Below, in pieces: positions 50,619-61,385 of a DNA stretch of 64,000 bases. Under the pieces are notes generated by a model. It was given only the letters and a program-made list of their open reading frames with translations, searched no databases and was not told the origin of the DNA. Within the stretch, counting starts at the first letter, position 1; the number at the start of each line of letters is the position of its first letter. A program made the position numbers and the translations under genes. The stretch comes from Mycobacterium sp. SVM_VP21 (GTDB lineage: Bacteria; Actinomycetota; Actinomycetes; Mycobacteriales; Mycobacteriaceae). Where the stretch lies: the NCBI GenBank assembly GCA_024758765.1, contig CP101406.1:2108001-2172000 (forward strand), given 5' to 3'.

Positions 50619-51528
50619 GGAAACGGTCCACCGAGACGTCGTCGAGCACGGCGAGCGCATCGTCGGTGAGCACGGCCAGCGAGTTGTACAGCGTGACCAG
50701 GTAGGACGCGATCGCGGACCGGTTGATGCCGGTGAACCGCACCGACAGGCCGGGCGCCTGCTCACCGACCAGGCCCGGTTGGAACAACCCGACGACGCCT
50801 TGACGCTCTTCGCCGGTGCGCACCAGCAGGATCTTGGTCTTGGAGTCCTCCACCGGCACCTTGTCGCTGGGCACGATCGGGATGCCGCGCCAGGTGATGA
50901 ACTGCGCGCCGAACAGGTTCACCACCACCGGCGGCACACCGCGGCGGGTGGCTTCGCGGCCGAAGGCGGCCACGCCCAGCGGGTGGGTCAGGAAGAATCC
51001 GGGGGTCTTCCACACCTTGGTGATCAACGAGTCCAAGTCGTCGGGGGTGGGCGGGCCGGTCAGGGTAGAGATGGTCTGCTCCGGCGTGACCTGCGCCAAC
51101 AGGCCGTACTCCGGGTTGTTGACCAGTTCGAACTCCTGGCGTTCCTTGATGGTTTCGATCGTCAGGCGCAGCTGCTGTGCGACCTGGTCGTGCGGGCTGG
51201 AATACAGGTCGGAAACCCGGGTGTGCACATCGAGCAGGGTGGAGATCGAACGCAGGGTGTACTCCCGCGGGCTGGTCTCGTAGTCCACGAACGTCTGGGG
51301 CAGCGGCTCCTGCGAACCGGCGCCCTGCTCGGCTGCAATGGCGACCTGGCCGGGGTTGACCACCCGATTGACCCGGTAGATGCCGGCTTCGACCGGGACC
51401 CAGTTCAACAGGTGCAGCAGCCAGCGCGGCGTGATCGTGGCCAGTTGCGGGACAGACTTGGTCGCATTTGCGAGCTGCCGTGCGGCGAGGTCCCCGAGCG
51501 CCTGAGATTCGTTCTGAGCGGACGTCAT
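50605..51528 (-). CDS. Family 2A encapsulin shell protein (major membrane protein I)
   Basis: The 307-aa protein begins MTSAQNESQALGDLAARQLA and includes TITPRWLLHLLNWVPVEAGI, DYETSPREYTLRSISTLLDV and SSPHDQVAQQLRLTIETIKE. It ends with GLSVRFTGINRSAIASYLVT and the FHEYK tail. It is nearly identical in outline and length to the M. leprae 35-kDa antigen (MMP-I), a HK97-fold protein of the SrpI/Family 2A encapsulins that self-assembles into a closed shell. It lacks the cyclic-nucleotide domain of Family 2B. AGGAGG precedes ATG 51528. It heads the operon shell-desulfurase-CysK-CysE. Confidence 0.95.
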   Translation of the reverse strand: MTSAQNESQALGDLAARQLANATKSVPQLATITPRWLLHLLNWVPVEAGIYRVNRVVNPGQVAIAAEQGAGSQEPLPQTFVDYETSPREYTLRSISTLLDVHTRVSDLYSSPHDQVAQQLRLTIETIKERQEFELVNNPEYGLLAQVTPEQTISTLTGPPTPDDLDSLITKVWKTPGFFLTHPLGVAAFGREATRRGVPPVVVNLFGAQFITWRGIPIVPSDKVPVEDSKTKILLVRTGEERQGVVGLFQPGLVGEQAPGLSVRFTGINRSAIASYLVTLYNSLAVLTDDALAVLDDVSVDRFHEYK

Positions 51529-51562
51529 TGCTTTCCTCCTGATGAGTGACGGCGCCAATCAT

Positions 51563-51574
51563 GGACCATGGTCC
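51563..51574. promoter_or_regulatory. Palindrome GGACCATGGTCC upstream of the encapsulin gene
   Basis: A perfect 12-bp palindrome lies 35 bp before the encapsulin start, in the divergent control region (51529-51816). It is a candidate operator for the sulfur operon. No matching consensus is known to me. Confidence 0.35.
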
Positions 51575-51644
51575 GGGTTTGCCCACCAGTTGCGCTCAAG
51601 GCGAATTGAATCCCTCGCAGTTCGCGCCGCTGCGGTACATGTCG

Positions 51645-51650
51645 TAGGGT
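51645..51650 (+). promoter_or_regulatory. -10 element of the leaderless Cys-rich leader ORF
   Basis: TAGGGT fits TANNNT. Transcription would start 7 bases on, at 51657, exactly the A of an ATG, so the RNA begins with the start codon (leaderless). This spacing is the usual one in mycobacteria. Confidence 0.65.
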
Positions 51651-51656
51651 ATGTGC

Positions 51657-51722
51657 ATGTCGAACGTCACGCTGCCACAGCCGCACGCTTTGTGCCGCCT
51701 CGCCGCGTGTTGTTGTTGTTGA
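51657..51722 (+). CDS. Polycysteine leader peptide (cysteine-responsive attenuator uORF)
   Basis: The 21-codon ORF starts MSNVTLPQPHAL and ends CRLAACCCC, with four consecutive UGU codons directly before the UGA stop. Leaderless polycysteine small ORFs are known cysteine-sensing attenuators of sulfur genes in mycobacteria: slow translation at Cys codons when charged tRNA-Cys is low opens expression downstream. The perfect -10 spacing and the Cys run make coincidence unlikely. An ATG two codons upstream (51651) is in frame but would lie upstream of the predicted RNA start. The controlled gene should be the plus-strand ORF at 51817, not the divergent encapsulin operon. Confidence 0.8.
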   Translation: MSNVTLPQPHALCRLAACCCC

Positions 51723-51728
51723 TTCTCT

Positions 51729-51750
51729 GACGCCCTGATTCCTCAGCGTC
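51729..51750 (+). promoter_or_regulatory. Hairpin after the leader ORF stop
   Basis: GACG-cc-CTGA (51729-51738) pairs with TCAG-CGTC (51743-51750) over a TTCC loop, starting 6 nt after the uORF stop. A stalled ribosome at the Cys codons would cover or disrupt it, so it could be part of the attenuator switch. The fold is read by eye. Confidence 0.4.
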
Positions 51751-51816
51751 GCAGCCCGCCCCCTTTTCTCGGCGAGATGCTGCCGTGCGCGCTTCAGACC
51801 AGAAAGTCGACTCGGC

Positions 51817-53115
51817 ATGACCGTTTCAACCTCCGTTTTTCCTTTTCTCGACACCGAGCCCACGGTGACCGTCCGTCGCAGGGTGCAACCGCGCCCGGCC
51901 GTCGACATCGATCGAATGACTCGCTATCACGGCGGCACGTATTCGCACACCGTCGACCGGATCGTGTTCACCGACGGCACCAGCGCGCGCACCGATCTGA
52001 TTCGGCTGAACCCCGGCATCGCGGCGTACTCGCTGGACTTCCACGGCATCGCGCCCACCCGGCCGTCGGCGTACCGGATCGACACCTGGTCGGCGGTTCC
52101 GAGCCTGCGTGCCGGCGCCCGTGACCCCCGCGAAGTTCAGGTCGATTGGATCCTGCGCAACTCGGTCCCGCGGCTGACCACCGTCGAGTTGAGCCGTCGG
52201 CTGCGGGAGGCCGGCCACCGGCTGGGACGCGGCAACATCACCGAGCACGAGGCGATAGCCGCCACCCAGGCCGCGATCTGGCGGTTGACCAACGGTTTGG
52301 AGCTGGACACCCGCGCCCGTACCGAGCCGGTCCGGGTGCTGCGCGACGCCGACGGGGTGACCGTCGAGTTCGAAGAGTCCCTCGAATTGGGCGGCTACAC
52401 CCTGGAACTGGTCGCCTCGGAGCCGGTAACGATGACCCTGCACAAGTCCGACGACGGCCGTAGCTGGCGGGAGGTGCCCTCGTCGCGGCTGGCCGCCGAG
52501 GCCGCCGGCGCTCATCGCAAGGCGCTAGGCGTGGGTGCCACCGTCGGCGGCCACCGGTTCTACCGCCTGTCGGCGGCCGGACCGCGCACGGCGGCCACTC
52601 TCGGCGACGTCGACTTTTGGCTCAACGGCACCAGCACCTATCGCAATGCCGACCGCATCGTGGCCCTCTACCGGTACCTGCTGGCCGGTGCGGCCCGGGC
52701 GCGCACCACCGCACCCGGATTGAACGTCTCGGCCGCCACCATGGTTAAGGGTCTGGTGGGGCCGCTGCGCCTGTCCGTCGCCGACTCTGCCGCACTGAGC
52801 GCCGAAGGTGCGGCGCTGCTGGACGCCGACGGCAACGAGCTGATCGGCCCGGTGGAGCCGGGCAGCGTCTTCTACCTGCGTCCGCGCCCGGGCGCGGTGT
52901 CGGCACGGGTGCGCGTCACGGTGCCCGGCACCGATGACGGCTACGGCGGTCGGGTAATCACCGGTATTGCCGGAGAACAGGACTCGCAGATGTTTACCCC
53001 GGTGGCGCTGGCGGTTCCGGCCGCGCTGGTCGTCGACTTCGAGCTCTCTTGGTCGCAGCGGCGGGCCTTGCCGCACCGGTCCCGACGACCGCGGTCAGGA
53101 GCTCGATCCACTTAG
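51817..53115 (+). CDS. Cysteine-free TQXA (thioester-domain)-like protein
   Basis: The 432-aa protein contains ITEHEAIAATQAAIWRLTNG (residues 141-160), the TQxAIW signature of thioester (TED/TQXA) domains of Gram-positive surface proteins. The partner motif YCxD, whose Cys forms the thioester with Gln 151, reads YSLD here (Ser 72). The entire protein has no cysteine. It also has no signal peptide, membrane helix or sortase motif, so it looks cytosolic. Residues ~170-260 and ~320-400 look like beta-rich domains; the tail is Arg-rich (RRPRSGARST). It follows the polycysteine uORF and diverges from the encapsulin operon. Function is unknown; a role in cysteine starvation is inferred from control and location. 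Confidence 0.65.
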   Translation: MTVSTSVFPFLDTEPTVTVRRRVQPRPAVDIDRMTRYHGGTYSHTVDRIVFTDGTSARTDLIRLNPGIAAYSLDFHGIAPTRPSAYRIDTWSAVPSLRAGARDPREVQVDWILRNSVPRLTTVELSRRLREAGHRLGRGNITEHEAIAATQAAIWRLTNGLELDTRARTEPVRVLRDADGVTVEFEESLELGGYTLELVASEPVTMTLHKSDDGRSWREVPSSRLAAEAAGAHRKALGVGATVGGHRFYRLSAAGPRTAATLGDVDFWLNGTSTYRNADRIVALYRYLLAGAARARTTAPGLNVSAATMVKGLVGPLRLSVADSAALSAEGAALLDADGNELIGPVEPGSVFYLRPRPGAVSARVRVTVPGTDDGYGGRVITGIAGEQDSQMFTPVALAVPAALVVDFELSWSQRRALPHRSRRPRSGARST

Positions 53116-53138
53116 CACCGGATCCACCGCCGGCAGAG

Positions 53139-54494
53139 TTAACGGGGTGCTGCCAGCGGTGGAACGGCGGCGGAATACAGCCAGTCCTGCCACAGCGGCC
53201 GCAGCGATTCCGAGGTATAGCCGGCGGCCAGCGCGGTGAAGTCTTCGGTGCCGGCGTTGCCGTGGCGGTAGCGCGATGTCCAGTCGCGCAGCAGGGCGAA
53301 GAAGGCGTCGTCGCCCAGCCGTTCGCGCAGCAGGTGCAGGGTGATCGCGCCGCGCTTGTACACCCGGTCGTCGAACATGTCGGCCGGCCCGGGATCGGCC
53401 AACAGCAGATCTTGTGGCAGGCCCGCCAGTTGTCGGTGGTAACGCCGTGCCAGCTGGTCGGCGCTCGGCCCGCCGGAGTGCTCCGACCACAGCCATTCGG
53501 CGTAGCAGGCGAACCCCTCATGCAGCCAGATATCGCTCCAGCGCCGCAGGGTGACGCTGTTGCCGAACCATTGGTGGGCCAGTTCGTGGGCGATCAGTCG
53601 GTTAGATCTTCCGGTGCCGTCGCAGTGGTTGGCGCCGAAGATCGAAATCCCCTGTGCTTCAAGGGGTATCTCCAAGTTGTCGTCGGTCACCAGCACGGTG
53701 TAGCCGGCCGCCAGCGGATAGGGCCCGAACAGCCGCACGAACAGCTCCATCATCTGTTCCTGCTCTGCGAAATCCTGCTCGAACTCGGTCTGCAGGCGCG
53801 CGGGCAGCACCGCACGAATTGCCACCGCCGATCCCGGTACCCGGCGGGCCACGTACCGGCCGATCTGCAGGGTGACCAGATACGTCGGTGTCGGCTCGGG
53901 CTGCTCGTAGGTCCAGGTGGTGCGGGTGGCGCGGGCCCGTCGCGATATCAGTTCGCCGTTGGCGACCGCGTAATACGGACTGTCGGTGCTGATCTCGATC
54001 CGGTAGCTGGCCTTGGAATAGGGGTGATCATCACAGGGGAACCATGACGGTGCACCGTTGGGCTGGCCGGACACCAGCGCACCGTCGGACAGTTCCTCGA
54101 AACCCACTTCACCCCAAAGTGTTTCGCTGGGGCGCGGTGATCCAGAGTATCGGACGGCGATCACCAGTGCCGCACCCGTCGGCACCGTCGCGGCCAGCGT
54201 GATCCGCAGTTTTCCCGCCGAGGTGGCGAAGCGGCGCGGCGGGCGGCCGTTCACCCACACCTTGGCCACCGACAGGGTGTCGGCAAGGTCGAGTGTGACC
54301 TCGCGCAGTGCGGCCAGCGCGACCGCGGTGATGGTCGCGGTGCCCGAGAGCCGGTTACTGCTGACCTTGTACTCCAGATCGAGTTCGTAGCGCGACACCC
54401 GGTAACCGCTGTTGCCACTGTCGGGCAGATAGGGGTCAAGAACAGGTGCCGGGGCCGTGACCGACTTCGCGGGAATCTTTGTGGGTTTGCTCAT
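53139..54494 (-). CDS. M1-family zinc aminopeptidase
   Basis: The 451-aa protein has the gluzincin motif LIAHELAHQWFGNSVTLRRW (HExxH) and the third ligand 18 residues on in IWLHEGFACYAEWLWSE. The N-terminal beta domain includes GQPNGAPSWFPCDDHPYSKA, the region before the usual exopeptidase motif. The GAMEN motif is replaced by AQGISIFGA, so N-terminal amine recognition may differ. It is shorter than PepN and lacks the C-terminal helical domain. It should trim peptides in the cytosol. Its ATG overlaps the stop of the NRPS-like gene (ATGA), so the two are made together. Confidence 0.85.
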   Translation of the reverse strand: MSKPTKIPAKSVTAPAPVLDPYLPDSGNSGYRVSRYELDLEYKVSSNRLSGTATITAVALAALREVTLDLADTLSVAKVWVNGRPPRRFATSAGKLRITLAATVPTGAALVIAVRYSGSPRPSETLWGEVGFEELSDGALVSGQPNGAPSWFPCDDHPYSKASYRIEISTDSPYYAVANGELISRRARATRTTWTYEQPEPTPTYLVTLQIGRYVARRVPGSAVAIRAVLPARLQTEFEQDFAEQEQMMELFVRLFGPYPLAAGYTVLVTDDNLEIPLEAQGISIFGANHCDGTGRSNRLIAHELAHQWFGNSVTLRRWSDIWLHEGFACYAEWLWSEHSGGPSADQLARRYHRQLAGLPQDLLLADPGPADMFDDRVYKRGAITLHLLRERLGDDAFFALLRDWTSRYRHGNAGTEDFTALAAGYTSESLRPLWQDWLYSAAVPPLAAPR

Positions 54495-57400
54495 GCCGCG
54501 GGCTCCTGACTCGCGGCGGCCGAAGAGCCACGCTTCTTGCCCGACACCGGCCACGGTGCAATCGGATTGCCCTGCCATCGGGTCGCCGCCGGCACCTCGT
54601 CACCGCGCATCACCAGCGAGGCCGGCCCGACGGTGGCGCCGGCGCCCAGCCGGGCCGCGGGCAACGCCACGCAGTTGGGACCCAAAGTGGCGCCCGCGTC
54701 CAGCGTGACGGTGTCCATCTGCATGATCCGGTCGTGGAACAGGTGGGTCTGCACCACGCAGCCGCGGTTCACCGTCGCGCCGGCGGCCAGCGTCACCAGG
54801 TCGGCTTCGGGCAGCCAGTACGTCTCGCACCATACGCCGCGGCCGATGGTGGCGCCGAGCGCCCGCAACCACAGGTTCATTACCGGGGTACCGGTTGCGG
54901 CGCGGGCGAACCACGGGGCGGCAACCGTTTCGACGAAAGCGTCGGAGACCTCGTTGCGCCACACGAACGACGACCACAGCGGGCGCTGTGACGCCCGGAT
55001 CCGGCCCACGGTCAGCCATTTCGCCACCACCGCGCTGCCGCCGGCCACCGCACCCGCGGCCAGCAGCGTCACGCCGCTGCCCAGCGCGGTCCAGCCGTAG
55101 CCGAACCGCGTTGCCCCCCACTGCAACGCGCCCAAAACCGCGGCTCCGATCGCAAACGTGACGATGACCGGGATCAGCCGGAATGTCTCCATGAGGGCGC
55201 GCATCAGCTTCAACCGCAGCGGCGGTTCGAAGGTGCGCTCGGCATCAAGGTCGGCAGCCTTGCGCCGCAGTCGCACCGGCGGGCTGCCCAGCCACGACGA
55301 GCCGGTCTTGGCCTTGTGCGGTGCGGTTGACAGCACCGCTACCAATGAGTTGTCGGGGACCCGCCTGCCCGGCTGGGTGATCCCGGAGTTGCCCAGGAAC
55401 GCACGCTTGCCGATGGTGGCCGGCGCGACGTGGATCCAGCCACCGCCCAATTCGTAGGAGGCCACCATGGTGTCGTCAGCGAGAAAGGCGCCGTCGGCGA
55501 TCGTGGTGAACTTCGGGATCACCAGTGCGGTGGAGATCTCGGTGCCGTCGCCCACCTTGGCCCCCAACAGCCGCAGCCACCAGGGCGTGATCAGGCTGGC
55601 GTACACCGGAAAAAGATAGTCGCGCGCGTCGTCCATCAGACGTTCGGTGGCCCACAGCTGCCAACCCACCCGGCTGCGCACCGGGTGGTAGCCGTCGCGC
55701 AGCCCGATCGACAACAGCCGCACCCCGACCACGGTCAAGGCGGCGTAGCTGAACATCGCGACCAGCGCGGCCAACGGGGTGGCCAGCACGGCCGGCCGGA
55801 TCGCGTCGGCCAGGGTGACGCAATCCCGCACCGCCCAGCCCAGCACCGCCAGGCCGACACCTAAGGCCAACAACGGCAACCCGCCTAGCAGGATCGACGT
55901 CAGCCCGTACACCGCGGCCCACACCGGTTTCGGCGGCGGCCGGTGATCCGGCCAGGGGTGGTGCGCCTTACCGGATTTCACCGCCGGCGAACCGGTCCAG
56001 TACTGGCCCTTCTTCACCTCGCCGACTACCCCGGACCCGGGAGCGACGTCGGCGTCCTTGCCGACCGCAGCGCCGGGCAGCAGGGTGGTGCGGGCACCGA
56101 TGGTGGCGTCGTTGCCTACCGTCACAGGACCGACGTGGAACGCGTCGCCGTCGATCCAGTGCCCGGTCAGGTCCACCTCCGGCTCGATGGAACACCGGTG
56201 GCCCAGCGTCAGCATCCCGGTCACCGGCGGGGCGGAGTGCAGATCCACTCCCTCGCCGATCTTGTTACCCAGTGCCCGCGCGTAATACACCAGCCACGGT
56301 GCGCCGGAAAGGTTCTCGGCTCCGCTGGCGGTGGCGAGCCGTTCGGCGATCCAGACCCGCAGGTGCTCGGGGCCGCCGCGCCGATAGGTGCCCGGCTGCA
56401 GGTTGGAAAGCAGGGCGCGCGCCCCCAGCGCGGCGATACCCATCCGGCCCAGCGGGGTCACGAACAGCACGAAAGCGGCGATCACCCACCACCAGTCGAG
56501 CCGCACCAGCCAGGGCAGCGGATGCATCAACGACACCACGTTGTTGATCAGCGTCAGCCACGTCACCCACTGCAGCCCGGTCAGCGTGGCCAGCGGCACC
56601 GACAGCAATACCTGTGCGGCCTGGGTCTGCCACGGTGTGGGCGCAACCGCGCGGGACGCGGCGTCGGCTCCGGTGTCACTGCGGCCCATGTCGTCGAGGA
56701 ATCCGGCCAGGGAGCCGAGCCGCGGACGGTCGTAGAGCTGGGCGACCGTGGTCTGCGGGTAACGCTGCCGCACCGCGGCCACCAGCTGTGCCGCTTGCAG
56801 CGATCCGCCGCCGAGGGCGAAGAAGTCGGCCTGCTCGTCGTGGACCGGGGCGCCCAGCACGTCGCGCCACAGCCCGGCCAGCCAGCCCAGGGTGCTGTCC
56901 GGGTCGTCCCCGAGAACTCCGCCGGGCAGGGCACCCGGCTCCGGCCCCACCGGCCACGGCAGCGCATCACGGTCCACCTTGCCCGACGTGCGCGTCGGCA
57001 GTTCGTCGACCAGCACCAGCCGGGGAACCAGCGCGGCGGGCAGTTGCCGGCCCAGCTCGGCGCGTGCGGCCCCCAGATCGAAGTCCGGATCGGTGCTGAC
57101 CAGATAACCGACCAGCAGTGGGGTCCCCGCGGCGCTGGTCCGCACCGCCGCCGCACCACCGCTGACGCCGGGCAGCATCACCAGTGCGCTGTCCACCTCA
57201 CCCAATTCGATGCGCCGGCCGCCGACCTTGACCTGGTCATCGGCCCGGCCGCAGAACACCAGCCCGTCGGCGTCCAGGCGCACCAGATCGCCGCTGCGGT
57301 AGGCCCGCGGCCAATCCAGCTCGGGCAGCGGCGCGTACTTCTCGGCGTCGCGGTCGGGGTCCAGGTAGCGGCCCAGCCCGACCCCGCTGATCACCAGCTC

Positions 57401-58417
57401 GCCGACCTCGCCCGCGGCCACCGGTGACCCATCGGGGCCGAGCACGGCCAGATCCCAGCCCAACAGCGGCAGTCCGATCTGAACCGGGCCGGTGCCGTCG
57501 AGCTTCGCCGCGCAGGCCACCACGGTGGTCTCGGTGGGGCCGTAGGTGTTCCACACCTCGCGGCCGTCCACCGCCAGCCGGGCCACCAGCTCCGGCGGGC
57601 AAGCCTCCCCGCCGAAGATCAGCAGCCGGACCGCCTCCAGCGCCTCGGCCGGCCACAGTGCCGCCAGGGTTGGCACAGTCGAAACCACGGTCACGTCGCG
57701 CGCCACCAGCCACGGTCCCAGGTCCATGCCGCTACGCACCAGTGACCGTGGCGCCGGCACCAGACAGGCGCCGTAGCGCCACGCCAGCCACATCTCCTCG
57801 CAGGAGGCGTCGAACGCGACCGACAGCCCGGCCAGCACTCGGTCGCCGGGCCCGATCGGGTTGTCCTGCAAGAAGAGCTGGGCTTCGGCGTCGACGAAGG
57901 CCGCCGCGTTACGGTGCGTGATGGCCACGCCCTTCGGGGTGCCGGTGGACCCCGAGGTGAAGATGATCCAGGCGTCGTCGCTGGTCTGCGGTGCCGTGGC
58001 CCGCCAGCCGCGTGACGCGCCGGGTCCGCGGATCAGGCCCTGTTCGGTGATCACCGCTGCCACCTGGGCTTCGTTGAACACCAGCTCGGCGCGCTCGGGC
58101 GGATCGTCGGCATCCACCGGCACATACGCCGCGCCGGTCGCCAGCGTGGACAGGATCGCCACATACAGTGCGTAATTGCCCGACGGCATCCGGATGCCGA
58201 TGCGATCGCCGCGGCCGAGACCGCGGGCGGCCAGCCATGCGACGCTGTCGGCGATGTCCTCGATCAGCTCCGCGTAGGTCAACACCACGTTGCCGTCGTC
58301 GATGGCGGGAGCGTCGGGGTAGCGGGTAGCGGTCTCTTGCAGAATGGCGATCAGGGTGCGGGGCTGCGGCGCCGAGGAGCCGCGCAGATATTGCGCGGGG
58401 ACTTGCAGTGAGGGCAC
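54491..58417 (-). CDS. Pls/PosA-type single-module NRPS-like membrane protein
   Basis: The 1308-aa protein has an adenylation domain (A3 WIIFTSGSTGTPKGVAITHR; A5 VWNTYGPTETTVVACAAKLD; A8 VFCGRADDQVKVGGRRIELG; A10 PTRTSGKVDRDAL). A carrier domain follows (DFFALGGGSLQAAQLVAAV, Ser for phosphopantetheine). The second half has about six membrane helices alternating with left-handed beta-helix stretches (hexapeptides such as TIGARTTLLPGAAVGKDADV). There is no condensation or thioesterase domain. This is the layout of epsilon-poly-lysine synthetase-like enzymes, which join one amino acid (or transfer it to an acceptor) at the membrane. The monomer cannot be read reliably. Confidence 0.85.
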   Translation of the reverse strand: MPSLQVPAQYLRGSSAPQPRTLIAILQETATRYPDAPAIDDGNVVLTYAELIEDIADSVAWLAARGLGRGDRIGIRMPSGNYALYVAILSTLATGAAYVPVDADDPPERAELVFNEAQVAAVITEQGLIRGPGASRGWRATAPQTSDDAWIIFTSGSTGTPKGVAITHRNAAAFVDAEAQLFLQDNPIGPGDRVLAGLSVAFDASCEEMWLAWRYGACLVPAPRSLVRSGMDLGPWLVARDVTVVSTVPTLAALWPAEALEAVRLLIFGGEACPPELVARLAVDGREVWNTYGPTETTVVACAAKLDGTGPVQIGLPLLGWDLAVLGPDGSPVAAGEVGELVISGVGLGRYLDPDRDAEKYAPLPELDWPRAYRSGDLVRLDADGLVFCGRADDQVKVGGRRIELGEVDSALVMLPGVSGGAAAVRTSAAGTPLLVGYLVSTDPDFDLGAARAELGRQLPAALVPRLVLVDELPTRTSGKVDRDALPWPVGPEPGALPGGVLGDDPDSTLGWLAGLWRDVLGAPVHDEQADFFALGGGSLQAAQLVAAVRQRYPQTTVAQLYDRPRLGSLAGFLDDMGRSDTGADAASRAVAPTPWQTQAAQVLLSVPLATLTGLQWVTWLTLINNVVSLMHPLPWLVRLDWWWVIAAFVLFVTPLGRMGIAALGARALLSNLQPGTYRRGGPEHLRVWIAERLATASGAENLSGAPWLVYYARALGNKIGEGVDLHSAPPVTGMLTLGHRCSIEPEVDLTGHWIDGDAFHVGPVTVGNDATIGARTTLLPGAAVGKDADVAPGSGVVGEVKKGQYWTGSPAVKSGKAHHPWPDHRPPPKPVWAAVYGLTSILLGGLPLLALGVGLAVLGWAVRDCVTLADAIRPAVLATPLAALVAMFSYAALTVVGVRLLSIGLRDGYHPVRSRVGWQLWATERLMDDARDYLFPVYASLITPWWLRLLGAKVGDGTEISTALVIPKFTTIADGAFLADDTMVASYELGGGWIHVAPATIGKRAFLGNSGITQPGRRVPDNSLVAVLSTAPHKAKTGSSWLGSPPVRLRRKAADLDAERTFEPPLRLKLMRALMETFRLIPVIVTFAIGAAVLGALQWGATRFGYGWTALGSGVTLLAAGAVAGGSAVVAKWLTVGRIRASQRPLWSSFVWRNEVSDAFVETVAAPWFARAATGTPVMNLWLRALGATIGRGVWCETYWLPEADLVTLAAGATVNRGCVVQTHLFHDRIMQMDTVTLDAGATLGPNCVALPAARLGAGATVGPASLVMRGDEVPAATRWQGNPIAPWPVSGKKRGSSAAASQEPAA

Positions 58418-58473
58418 GACTGTAGAACGTACCTAGCACGGTCGGGGAGTGCAGCGCTCAACTGTCACAGTCG

Positions 58474-61238
<2,765 letters not shown>

Positions 61239-61261
61239 ACTTTGTGGCATACTGGCCGGTC

Positions 61262-61379
61262 GGAGGGGAGTATTCCCCAATTCGCAGTGTCGTCATCACG
61301 TCGCCCGTCATCGGGTGACCGGCGCTGTGGGCCGGGCAGCCGGCGGAAGAGACCTCCAGCGCTGCTATGACGCTGGAGG
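61262..61379 (+). promoter_or_regulatory. yybP-ykoY-like (Mn2+) riboswitch with RBS-hiding switch
   Basis: The leader of the P-type ATPase gene shows the conserved parts of the yybP-ykoY class: GGAGGGGAGTATTCCCC near 61262-61278, GTGTCGTCATCACGTC near 61287-61302, then CCGGGCAGCCGG and GGAAGAGACCTCC closing helix P1 (GGAGG 61262-61266 with CCTCC 61353-61357). The same CCTCCAGCG (61353-61361) is exactly complementary to CGCTGGAGG (61371-61379), which contains the Shine-Dalgarno GGAGG six bases before the ATG. With metal bound, P1 keeps CCTCC busy and frees the ribosome site: an ON switch. The class is recognised by eye. Confidence 0.75.
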
Positions 61380-61385
61380 CAATCC

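Noticed and set aside
51525..51567. 14-codon minus-strand ORF (MVHDWRRHSSGGKQ) overlapping the encapsulin start
   Set aside because: It overlaps the encapsulin ATG (ATGA) but has no cysteine run and contains the encapsulin ribosome site as coding sequence; probably chance.
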